A stretch of DNA of 64,000 nucleotides from Streptomyces sp. WAC08241 (GTDB lineage: Bacteria; Actinomycetota; Actinomycetes; Streptomycetales; Streptomycetaceae), in the NCBI GenBank assembly GCA_007858575.1, contig CP042279.1:6045001-6109000 (forward strand), read 5' to 3'. The notes beneath the pieces were generated by a model. The model saw nothing but the letters and a program-made list of their open reading frames with translations. It searched no databases and was not told the DNA's origin. Within the stretch, counting starts at the first letter, position 1. The number at the start of each line of letters is the position of its first letter. This document shows positions 31,193 through 38,974 of this stretch, piece after piece. The position numbers and the translations under genes were made by a program.

Positions 31193-31674
31193 GTGTTTAT
31201 GTGTGGATTGTTGAGAGGTGTGCTCGGGGACGTTCTCGCGGCCGCCGTGGTGGCGGGCTCGGGGGCCGGGGCCGTGGGTGCTGTGGACGGGGCCGAGGCG
31301 GATCTGTCCCACCACGGGCACCTCTTCCTCCGGGACGGGCGGCTCGGCGTCCGGCTGGTGAGCGAGAACCACGGGCTCGCCCCGTCGCCCGGGCGACGGT
31401 GCGGATCGCCTTCTCGGTGCCGATGGCCGGTGGGTACGAACTGCCGGAGGCCTGTCTGTGGAGCAGCGACCGGGTGGTGTCCTGCCGGACGGGGGAGCTC
31501 GCGGTGGGCGGGAGGGGCGGGGAGCTGGCGCTCGACCTGTGGGCCGCGGGGCTTCCGGAGGAGCTGACGGCGGAGATCAGTACGCCCTGGCGGGACGGGG
31601 CGGTCGACCGGAACCCGGGGAACGACCGGCACCGCGTCCTGGTGCTGGACACCGGTGATCCGTACGTCTTCTGA
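31193..31674 (+). CDS. hypothetical protein, possibly exported
   Basis: Repaired length about 160 residues; family not recognised. The N-terminus (MCGLLRGVLGDVLAAAVVAG from ATG 31199, or GTG 31193) is hydrophobic and could be a signal or anchor. Then come LRDGRLGVRLVSENHGLAPS, IAFSVPMAGGYELPEACLWS and LDTGDPYVF at the C-terminus. One deletion occurs near 31395. The base composition is locally AT-richer just upstream (31170-31200), suggesting its promoter. It precedes a MarR gene by 60 nt. Confidence 0.5.
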
Positions 31675-31733
31675 GGCGGGCTCTTCCGGGCGTGCCCTTC
31701 GGGTGCGCGGCGGCCGGTCCGTACGATCTCTGC

Positions 31734-32233
31734 ATGACGCAGAAGAGCTCCGCCCGGCGCGAGACGCTGATGACCGAGCTGTACGGGGAGGCCCGCCGCT
31801 ACATGGCCGCCTACGCCCTGTTCAACCAGGCCGTCGCGGACCACCTGGGGCTCCATCCGACCGATGTGCAGTGCCTGAACCTGCTCAGCCTGGAGGGCGG
31901 GCCGGTGACCACCGGGCGGGTCGCCGAGCTGACCGGGCTCACCACCGGCTCCGCGACCCGGCTCGTCGACCGGCTGGAGCGGGCCGGGTACGTGACGCGG
32001 GCGCGCGACACCGAGGACCGGCGCCGGGTCCTGGTCTCGCCGGCCCCCGGGCGGATGGCGGAGTTCGGCGCCCTGTGGCGGAAGCTCAACGGCGCCTGGG
32101 GCATGATGTTCGACGCCTACAGCGACGCCGAGGTGGCCCTGCTCATCGCCCACATGCGGCGCACCGTCGAGGTGAGCGCCCGGCAGGTCGAGCGGCTGCG
32201 CGGGGCGACCTGGACCGGCCGGACGGGGCCTAG
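31734..32233 (+). CDS. MarR family transcriptional regulator
   Basis: About 166 residues from ATG 31734 (MTQKSSARRETLMTELYGEA). The winged helix is LLSLEGGPVTTGRVAELTGL, then TTGSATRLVDRLERAGYVTR, with wing RDTEDRRRVLVSP. The C-terminal dimerisation helix ends RQVERLRGATWTGRTG. One missing G near 32227 (ACGGGGCCTAG) hides the natural TAG at 32231-32233. This stop shares the CTAG palindrome with the stop of the convergent Mut7-C gene. Regulated genes not evident. Confidence 0.87.
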
Positions 32234-32965
32234 CCGGCCGTCGCCCCGCCGAACTCCCTCATCGCGTCGGAGACGATCGTCTCCAGGCGTGCGTGGTGGG
32301 CGCCGCGCCAGTAGACCCGGTCGCACTTCACGCACTGGGCGAAGACGTCGTAGGTCTTCTCGGTGCCCTGTTCCAGTCGGGCGCGGACCGCGTCCTTGTC
32401 GGTGCCGCTCAGTTCGCCGTTGCAGGCGGTGCAGCGGGTCCAGGGGCGAGGGGCGGGGCGAAGCGTTCGAGGACGTCGCGGAGTTGTTCGTCCGGTCGGT
32501 CGCTGTAGACGTAGGCTCCCGCCCACAGTTCGCGGCGGCGCAGCAGGCCGCGGTCGCGGGAGAGCATGACGCGTCGTTCTCGTGCGGAGAGGGCGGCCAG
32601 GGCGGGGTCGCCGATGTCCTCGCTCTCGTAGGAGGCGTCCACGCCGAGCAGGCGCAGGCGCCGGGCCAGGGTGCCGAGGTGGACGTCGAGCAGGAACCGG
32701 AGGGGCGCGCCGGGGACCTGCTGCGGGCGGGTGACGTCCTGGACCTCGACCGTCTCGCCCGCGCTCGGGACGTGCGCGGCCTCGACGGGGCGCCCGTCGA
32801 CCAGGAGCCGTCCGGCCTCGGTGAGGGGCACTCCCAGTGATTCCACGACGTGGCCGAGGGACGAGGCGCCGTCGGTGGTCACGGGGTGGGGCCGGTGCGC
32901 CGCTCCGCCGAGACGAAGAGCCGCAGGCCGGGGGCGAAACTGATCTGGATCTCCGGTCCGTTCAC
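32230..32965 (-). CDS. ubiquitin-like / Mut7-C RNase domain protein
   Basis: About 245 residues from GTG 32965 (VNGPEIQISFAPGLRLFVSA). The N-terminal 80 residues form a ThiS/ubiquitin-like fold (VVESLGVPLTEAGRLLVDGR). The Mut7-C PIN-like RNase domain follows (RFLLDVHLGTLARRLRLLGVD, ILSRD-equivalent VMLSRDRGLLRRRELWAG). A C-terminal zinc ribbon has RCTACNGEL ... CVKCDRVYWRGAHH. Deletions occur near 32890 and 32450. Proteins with this Ub-Mut7-C architecture are widespread in bacteria and functionally uncharacterised. An RNA-degrading role is inferred from the PIN-like fold. Confidence 0.85.
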
Positions 32966-33108
32966 GGGGACAGGATGGCACCGGGGGCGGACGGGCTGCC
33001 AGGGAATTCGGTCCGGGGCGGGGGCGCGGTGGAGTCCGGGGCTGGGCGGAGCTGGGCTGGGCGAAGCGTGGCGTGGGCCCGTGGGCGCGGTGTGGTCCGG
33101 TCATCCGG

Positions 33109-33958
33109 TCAGGGCGGAAGGCCTCCGCGTGGTCCGTGGCCCAGGTGGCGAAGGTGCGGGGCGGGTGTCCGGTCAGTTCCTCCACGGTGTCGGTCAGGGG
33201 CGCGGGCCGGCCGTCGTGGGCGGCCCAGTGGGAGAGGAGGACGTCCGCGACCGGCTCCGGCATGAAGGCGGCGACCGACTCCTTCCACTCCCCGGGGGTG
33301 GTGACGGTGTGCGGTGCGGGCGTCCGGTCACCTCGGCGAGGATCGCGAGCTGTTCGGTGAAGTCCAGTGACGCGGGGCCCGTCAGCCAGTGGGAGGAGCC
33401 GCGCAGCCGGGGTTCGGTGAGGACCGCGAGGGCGGCTTCGGCGAGGTCGCGCTCGTGGATCGGGTCGCTGTGCGCGTGCGGGTACGGCAGCGCCGGGCCG
33501 TGGCCCGTCTTGAGCGCCCGCGCCCAGGCGAGGGCGTTGGTGGCGAAGGCGCCGGGCCGGAGGTGGGTGACCTCGAAGGCGCCGGAGTCGGCGGCGGCCG
33601 CCAGGGCGCGCTCGGCCGCGAGGTGGCGGGAGGCGATGGCGTCGGTGTCGGCGCCGGGGGCGAGGACGGAGCTGGAGGAGAGCAGGACGATGTGCTCGAC
33701 GCCGGCGGCGCGGGCCCGCTCGGCGAAGGTGCCGGCGTGGGCGGCCTCGGCGTAGAGGAAGACGGAGTCGACGCCCTTCAGGGCGGTGTCGAAGGTGGCC
33801 GGGTCGGTGAGGTCGCAGGGCACGGCGGCGACTCCGGCGGGCGGGGAGAGGTCCGCGGGGTTCGTGGAGCTGGCCCTGGCCTCGACGCCCGCGGCGGCGA
33901 GGAGGTCGAGCAGGGTGGCGGCGACGCGGCCGCGGCTGCCGGTGACGAGAACGGTCAT
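33109..33958 (-). CDS. NmrA/NAD(P)H-binding family protein
   Basis: About 283 residues, start ATG 33958 (MTVLVTGSRGRVAATLLDLL), an atypical SDR with a Rossmann N-terminus. Then PCDLTDPATFDTALKGVDSV, IVLLSSSSVLAPGAD, THLRPGAFATNALAWARAL, DPIHERDLAEAALAVLTE and the C-terminal LTGHPPRTFATWATDHAEAF. Deletions occur near 33325 and about 33113; restoring the latter gives a stop directly after EAFRP. Such proteins are NAD(P)-dependent sugar/quinone reductase-like enzymes or redox sensors. Confidence 0.8.
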
Positions 33959-33985
33959 GGGGTGTCCTTTCGGGACGCGGGGTCG

Positions 33986-34114
33986 TGCGGGCGGACGGAC
34001 GGTCATTCGGACGGACGGACGGACGGTTGTGCGGACGGGCGGACGGGCGGACGGGCGGACTGGCGGACGGTCATTCGGGCGGACAGTCGTGCGGACGGAC
34101 GGACGGACGTGCGG
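33986..34114. repeat. GGAC/GGGCGGAC tandem-repeat tract
   Basis: About 130 bp made of repeated CGGACGG units with two diverged longer repeats sharing GGACGGTCATTCGG (near 34000 and 34066). It lies in the divergent promoter region between the NmrA gene and the GNAT gene at 34252. No gene is supportable in this 290-bp interval. Confidence 0.9.
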
Positions 34115-34251
34115 TGGGCGGTGGCCCCGCCGTGGGTGGGCGGCAGGGCCGGTCGGTTCTCTTGCGTCGCGAATAGTCTGCGTTACACAGGTAAATATCC
34201 GGGACGATGCCTCGGTGGTCAACCCTGAAAAACCTGGGGTACCGTCCCGGC

Positions 34252-34700
34252 ATGAAGATCACCGACCTCGAACCGGGCGATCCCCGCCTGGAGGGCGACC
34301 TCCTGCCGGTCCTCTCCGAACTGCGGCCCCACCTCACCCCGGAGCTCTTCCGCGAGGTCTACGAGGCCGGGCACTCCCAGGGGCTGCGGTTCAGCGCCGC
34401 CTACGCCGACGACGGGCGCTGCGTCGGCGCGGCCGGCTGGCGGATCGTCGTCAACACCAGCTCCCTGCGCAAGCTCTACGTCGACGACCTGGTGACGGCG
34501 GCGGCCGACCGTTCCACCGGCGTCGGGCACGCGCTGATCGCCCACCTGGAGGGCACGCCCGCGCGGCCGGCTGCCACGAGCTCAATCTGGACTCCGGCAC
34601 CCACCGCACCGGGGCCCACCGCTTCTACCTGCGGGAGCGCTTCGACATCGTGGCCTTCCACTTCACCCGGCCGCTCACGGCGCCCGATCAGGCCTCCTGA
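34252..34700 (+). CDS. GNAT family N-acetyltransferase
   Basis: About 150 residues from ATG 34252 (MKITDLEPGDPRLEGDLLPV). Central strands are AAYADDGRCVGAAGWRIVVN and SLRKLYVDDLVTAAADRSTG, followed by the CoA-binding loop GVGHALIAHLEG. After one deletion near 34562 come HELNLDSGTHRTGAHRFYLR and RFDIVAFHFTRPL. Acetyl-CoA-dependent acylation is the family role; the substrate is unknown. It overlaps the convergent GNAT gene by 26 nt. Confidence 0.83.
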
Positions 34701-35223
34701 GCCGGGTCCCCAGGTCGAACCGCCAGTCGTTGCACCGCATCGGGCGCCCCGGCGGGTACTCGAAGTCCCGCTCGCCGCGCGGTGCGAACCCCGCCTTGCG
34801 GCACACCGCGTTCGAGGCGGTGTTGTCCGACGACGGGAACGCGTGGAGGTGCCGGCGGAGGCCCGCCGCCCGGGCCTCCGCGATCACCGCGCGCGTGGCG
34901 GACGTCGCCACGCCCCGGCCCTGGAAGCCCGGCAGCACGGCCCACCCGGTCTCGTACACCGGCTCGTCGTCCCAGGTCTGGGCCCAGAACCCGATGCTGC
35001 CCACCGCGGTCTCCTCCGGGAGCAGCACGATCCGGAACATCCTGCCCGCACCCGGGCCGGCGGCGCTCATCTCCACGTACCTCCGGTGGCGCCGCACGAG
35101 CTGTTCCTCGGTCTCCGGGCCGCCGAGGTGGGCCGTCAGCGCCGGTGCGTTCAGGGCCCGCAGGAGTCCGGCGTCCTCCTCGGACCAGGGCTCCAGGCGC
35201 ACGCGTGAGGTGTCGTTCTCCAT
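34675..35223 (-). CDS. GNAT family N-acetyltransferase (RimJ-like)
   Basis: About 182 residues, intact, from ATG 35223 (MENDTSRVRLEPWSEEDAGL). RimJ/RimL-type blocks are GSIGFWAQTWDDEPVYETGW, VLPGFQGRGVATSATRAVIA (acetyl-CoA loop QGRGVAT) and FPSSDNTASNAVCRKAGF. It starts 14 nt after the AraC gene's stop on the same strand, so both are probably one transcript. The substrate may be a small molecule or a protein N-terminus. Confidence 0.87.
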   Translation of the reverse strand: MENDTSRVRLEPWSEEDAGLLRALNAPALTAHLGGPETEEQLVRRHRRYVEMSAAGPGAGRMFRIVLLPEETAVGSIGFWAQTWDDEPVYETGWAVLPGFQGRGVATSATRAVIAEARAAGLRRHLHAFPSSDNTASNAVCRKAGFAPRGERDFEYPPGRPMRCNDWRFDLGTRLRRPDRAP

Positions 35224-35237
35224 CCCCGCACCGTAGG

Positions 35238-36124
35238 TCACGCCACTGACGGTCCGCGGGCGTACGCCGTGGGCGGCACCCCGATCGTCGCCGTGAAGTC
35301 CCGTACGAGGTGGGCCTGGTCGCTGTAGCCCAGTTCGGCCGCGAGGGCGGCCCAGTCCGGGGCGCCCGCCGTCTCCGCGGCCTCGGCGCGCTCCAGGGCC
35401 TCGTGGATGCGGTAGCGCAGGATCACCCACTTCGGGCCGACCCCGACGCGGCTCGCGAAGAGGCGCTGGAGGGAGCGGGCCGACAGGCCCGACGCGGTGG
35501 CGAGTCGGGACGCCCTGCGGATCGTGCGGTCCGAACGGACCAGCTCCACCAGCTCCACGGCGAGGTCGGCGGCCGGGTCGGGGCCGGGCCGTGCGCCAGG
35601 AGGAAGGCGTCGAGCGCCGCCACGCGCGCGTGGTCCTCGTCGGGGTGAGGACGGCGGCCGGGACGCCGGGGTCCGGCACGTCGGAGGCCGGGGAGCGCGC
35701 GGGCTCCGGGAAGACCTCCGCCAGCGGGACGCGGCGGCCCGTCCACGTCGACACCGGCCACGCGGGCGCGAAGGGCCGGAAGCCGCCGGGGCGGAACTGG
35801 ATCCCGCAGACCCGGCCCGCCTCCTCCAGTTTGTGGGTGAACAGGCCGAGCCCGATCCCCGCGACCTCGGCCGACGTGTTTCCCCGGCCGCCGGGGCGCC
35901 CAGGGGCCGTACCGCTGGAAGACGACGTTCACCGAGGGGTGCGGGACGACGTGGCTCGCGTACGGCTCCGGCAGTTCCCAGTCGATCAGCCAGTAGTGCT
36001 CCAGGTAGGGCCGCAGCTCCGGGGCCGGGAGGTGCCGGCGGAAGCGGACCCGGGAGAGCAGCCCGGCGGGGTCGACGATGCCCCGGGTGTCCCGCCGGGG
36101 AGCTGAGGCGGACATGTCCCGCAT
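35238..36124 (-). CDS. AraC family transcriptional regulator
   Basis: About 295 residues from ATG 36124, eight bases after GGAAGG. The N-terminal sensing domain (DUF6597-like) reads RHLPAPELRPYLEHYWLIDW, VVPHPSVNVVFQRYG, LGLFTHKLEEAGRVCGIQFR. The C-terminal double HTH is RRASRLATASGLSARSLQRLF and ELGYSDQAHLVRDFTATIG, ending PTAYARGPSVA. Deletions occur near 35895, 35640 and 35590. Three exact-register 20-bp repeats lie directly upstream and are its most likely operator. Co-transcribed with the GNAT gene. Confidence 0.86.
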
Positions 36125-36140
36125 GCTAGACACCTTCCGT

Positions 36141-36200
36141 CCCCGGCTGTCGTGTTCCCTCCCCGGCTGTCGTGTTCCTTCGCCGGCTGTCGTGTTTCTT
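36141..36200. repeat. three head-to-tail 20-bp repeats (iteron-like operator)
   Basis: CCCCGGCTGTCGTGTTCCCT (36141-36160), CCCCGGCTGTCGTGTTCCTT (36161-36180) and CGCCGGCTGTCGTGTTTCTT (36181-36200) abut without gaps. A spacing of 20 bp (two helical turns) puts each copy on the same DNA face. They fill the intergenic region between the AraC gene and the TIGR03086 gene and so could control both. Confidence 0.93.
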
Positions 36201-36238
36201 CAAGACGGGGCCGGGCATGCTTCCGTAGCGTCGGGATC

Positions 36239-36814
36239 ATGACGAACGAGGCCCAGCTCCGCATCGGTGACCTGCTCCGCACCGCCGCCGACGACGCCGT
36301 CCCCCTGGTCGGCGGCATCGACGACGCCTCCCTCGGCGCGCCCACGCCCTGCGCCGAGTACGACGTGCGCGCCCTGCTCAACCACCTCTTCTCCGTCGTC
36401 GTGAACTTCCAGGTCCTCGCCGCCAAGGGGACGCCCGACTTCTCCGAGACCCCGGACCGGGTCGCCGCGGCCGGCTGGCGCGAGGAGTTCGGGGCGGAGG
36501 CAGGGAAGCTGGTCGAGGCGTGGTCGGCGCCCGGCGCAGAGGAGGGCACGTCCGGCGCCCTGGGGCTGCCCGCGCGGACGGTCGGCTGCATGGTGCTGCT
36601 CGACCTGACCGTGCACGTCTGGGACCTGGCCCGGGCCATCGGCCGGACTCGCACCGGACCCGGCCGTGGTGGCCGGGCTCGCCGGGGAGGTGGAGGGATG
36701 GCCCCGATGGCCCGGAGGATGGGCGTCTTCGGGGACGCGGTCGACCTGCCCGGGGATGCCACCGCCTTCGAGCGCCTGCTCGCCACGACCGGCCGCGATC
36801 CGCGCGCCTGGTAG
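36239..36814 (+). CDS. TIGR03086 family DinB-like metal-binding protein
   Basis: About 192 residues from ATG 36239 (MTNEAQLRIGDLLRTAADDA). The mycothiol-dependent maleylpyruvate-isomerase/DinB-like four-helix bundle is indicated by PTPCAEYDVRALLNHLFSVV (metal-binding His) and LLDLTVHVWDLARAIGR (His-x3-Asp). One deletion occurs near 36645 before VVAGLAGEVEG. It ends TTGRDPRAW. Proteins of this family bind a metal and may act in thiol-dependent chemistry. It diverges from the AraC regulator across the 20-bp repeats. Confidence 0.82.
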   Translation: MTNEAQLRIGDLLRTAADDAVPLVGGIDDASLGAPTPCAEYDVRALLNHLFSVVVNFQVLAAKGTPDFSETPDRVAAAGWREEFGAEAGKLVEAWSAPGAEEGTSGALGLPARTVGCMVLLDLTVHVWDLARAIGRTRTGPGRGGRARRGGGGMAPMARRMGVFGDAVDLPGDATAFERLLATTGRDPRAW

Positions 36815-36872
36815 GGCCCGCCGGGGGTGATCGGCGCGGGTGATCGGCGCGGGCGGCCCGTCGGGCCGGGGA

Positions 36873-37085
36873 GAGGCGGGAGGCGACCTCGCCGAAGGCG
36901 TGTTCCTCGGCGGGCGTCAGCGGGACCGACTCCTGCGGGTGCCAGACGCGCTCCAGCGGGGCGTCCGCCCGGTCGCGGCGGGCGCGGGCGCGCAGTCCCA
37001 GGGCTAGACCCGTCGCCGTCGAGACGGCGAGCAGGCCGAAGAGCGTGATCGCACGGGGGTCGGAGAACCGGCCGGGCAAGGGCAT
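36873..37085 (-). CDS. small single-pass membrane protein, 3' end unresolved
   Basis: From ATG 37085: MPLPGRFSDPRAITLFGLLA with one hydrophobic helix (ITLFGLLAVSTATGLALGL), then basic RARARRDR and a polar tail RVWHPQESVPLTPAEEHAFG EVASRLSP. No credible stop follows in frame; the frame continues into the opposite-strand gene, so a deletion near the end is likely. Family not recognised. Confidence 0.5.
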
Positions 37086-37342
37086 GGCTCACTCCAGGGC
37101 GTGAGGGCCGCCCGTACGCGGTGCGCCCGGCGGAGGGGCGCGCCCGCACGACGGCGTGGCGATTCCTACTGCTTCCTCCCGACGCGTTCAGTTAACACCC
37201 CCGGCGCCCTTCCGGCAGGGGGAGCCGGGGCCGGGGTTCCGGCCGGGACGGCGTGCGCCGGGCGCAGGCCCTCTTGTGCGGGCCGGGCAACCGTTCCAAG
37301 GTGGCGGAACAGGGAGATTCCGGCCGGGGAGGGAGCAGCCGC

Positions 37343-38353
37343 ATGTCCGAAACACAGGCATGGGGATTCACGGACGACAGGGGCACGCGGTCGGGGCGGC
37401 CCGGGTGCCGAGGCGGGTGGTCGCGTACGTACGGGCCGGGGCCGCCCTGTACGACCTGGGGGTGACGCCGGTCGCGGTGTACGGCTCCGGGCACGACGGC
37501 GACGTGTACGACCCGGCGAAGGCGGGGGTCCTGGAGGCGGTCGGGGTGCCCTATCTCGGACCGGGCCGGGACCTGGACGAGGCGGTGCTGCGGGAGCTGC
37601 GGCCGGACGTCGTCGTCGACGTGACGTACGACGGGAAGAGCCCGTACGCGCTGGACGCGGCGCTCGTCGAGCGGCTCGGGGTGCCGCTGATCGCCCTCTC
37701 CGTCGGCAACCGGCTCGACCTGCCGGCCATCCTCGACCGGTTCGCCGCGCTGGCCGCCGATCTGCGGGTCACGGGCCCGACGGACGTGGGCCCGGCGGCC
37801 ACGGGTCCGGCGGACGCCGGTCCGGCGGTCCCGGGCCCCCGGGCCGCGCACCCTGTGGCCGTGAACCCCGTGGTCGCGCACCCCGTGGTCGTGGGATCCG
37901 ACGCCGTGGGCCGGAGATCGTGACCCCGGTGACCGTGAGCCCGGCCGTCGGGCCCGGTCAGGGCGCCGCCCTCGCGGAGTTCGAGGCCGCCGAGGCCGCG
38001 CTCCGGGAGGCGGCGGCCCGCAGCGGGCTCGGGGTGCTCGCGCTCTCCGGGGCCGGGCCCGACTAGGTGCACCTGGCCCGCCCGCAGGCCTGGCCCGAGC
38101 TGGCGTGGCTCGCCGGGCTCGGCGTCCGGCTCTCGACCCGGGCCCCGGCCCCGGCGCCAACTGGCTCACCACCGACTGGGGCACGCCGCCGGCCTCCGTC
38201 CCGACCTGGTCCTCTTCGACAACCGGGACCACGCCACGCCCCCGTACGCCCTGCCCGGCGGGGTCCGGCTCACCCCTGGAACCCGGAGACCCCGCCCAGC
38301 GCCGCCGCCTACGCCCGCTTCTTCCGCGACTCGCGGAGGCGCTCGCGCCCTGA
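37343..38353 (+). CDS. ABC-type (siderophore/metal class) binding protein with in-frame stop and low-complexity insert
   Basis: Starts MSETQAWGFTDDRG, with the type-III binding-protein fold (RVPRRVVAYVRAGAALYDLG, VYGSGHDGDVYDPAKAGVLE, PDVVVDVTYDGKSPYALDAA, LIALSVGNRLDLPAILDRFA). A Pro/Gly/Val-rich segment (37770-37925) is inserted. Then EFEAAEAALREAAARSGLG, VHLARPQAWPELAWLAGLG, NWLTTDWG, LVLFDN and the end FRDLAEALAP. No signal peptide is seen. An in-frame TAG at 38064-38066 sits where GAG would continue, so this is a substitution and not a deletion. Additional deletions occur near 37381, 37918, 38135 and later. No permease or ATPase is adjacent. It may be decaying. Confidence 0.62.
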
Positions 38354-38440
38354 GGAGAGCCCCGGCGGGAAGGCCCTGGTGGAAGGCCCCGGCGGGAGAC
38401 CCCGGCGGGAAGGCCCCGGCGGGAGACCCCGAAAGCCCCC
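38354..38440. repeat. GCCCCGGCGGGAAG-type imperfect tandem repeats
   Basis: About six imperfect copies of CCCCGGCGGGARG (13-16 nt) fill the gap between the binding-protein stop and the convergent MerR stop. They can fold into GGCC/CCGG hairpins and may act as a terminator. Confidence 0.8.
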
Positions 38441-38443
38441 GGC

Positions 38444-38859
38444 TCAGGCCGGCGCCGCCGCCAACCGCGTGCGGAGGGACTGGGCGAACTCCTCCGCGCG
38501 GGTGAGCTGCGCCCGCAGTTCGGCGACCCGTTCGGCGGCGGCCTGCTCGTAGCGGTGGACGCGGGACACGAGCGCGGCCCGCTCGTCCGGGTCGAGCTCG
38601 GTGTCCGTGCCGGGGCGGTCGGCGGCCAGCCGGTCCACGGCCGTGAGGAGTTCGCGGGTCTCGTCCAGGGTGAAGCCGAGCGGCTTCATCCGGCGGACCA
38701 CCATGAGCCGGGACACGTCCTCGTCCGTGTAGAGGGGAAGCCGCCCGGGGAGGCCGCCGACGGGACGACCAGGCCGCTGTCCTCGTACTGCCGGATGGTG
38801 CGCAGGGACAGTTCGGTCCGTGCGGCGACCTCGCCGATCTGCATGGGTCCGCCGGCCAT
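38444..38859 (-). CDS. MerR family transcriptional regulator
   Basis: About 139 residues. ATG 38859 (MAGGPMQIGEVAARTELSLR) is preceded by GGAG; the ATG at 38844 is an alternative. The MerR HTH is IGEVAARTELSLRTIRQYED with wing GLVVPSA. A deletion near 38757 follows, then LYTDEDVSRLMVVRRMKPLG, FTLDETRELL and a coiled-coil ending EEFAQSLRTRLAAAPA. No metal-binding cysteines are evident, so the inducer is unlikely to be a metal. Divergent from the permease gene, which it may control. Confidence 0.86.
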
Positions 38860-38974
38860 TCGTACTCCGCTCACGCGTCGGGTCCCTCCTCGTACAGGCG
38901 CTTCCACGGGGCGTGGGCACCCTCAGGGCGCGGCTTCCGCGCATTCCATACCATTCGTCCTAACTTCAGCACTT

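Noticed and set aside
4404..38440. Possible CRISPR arrays at the tandem repeats
   Set aside because: Repeat units abut without unique spacers and no cas genes occur.
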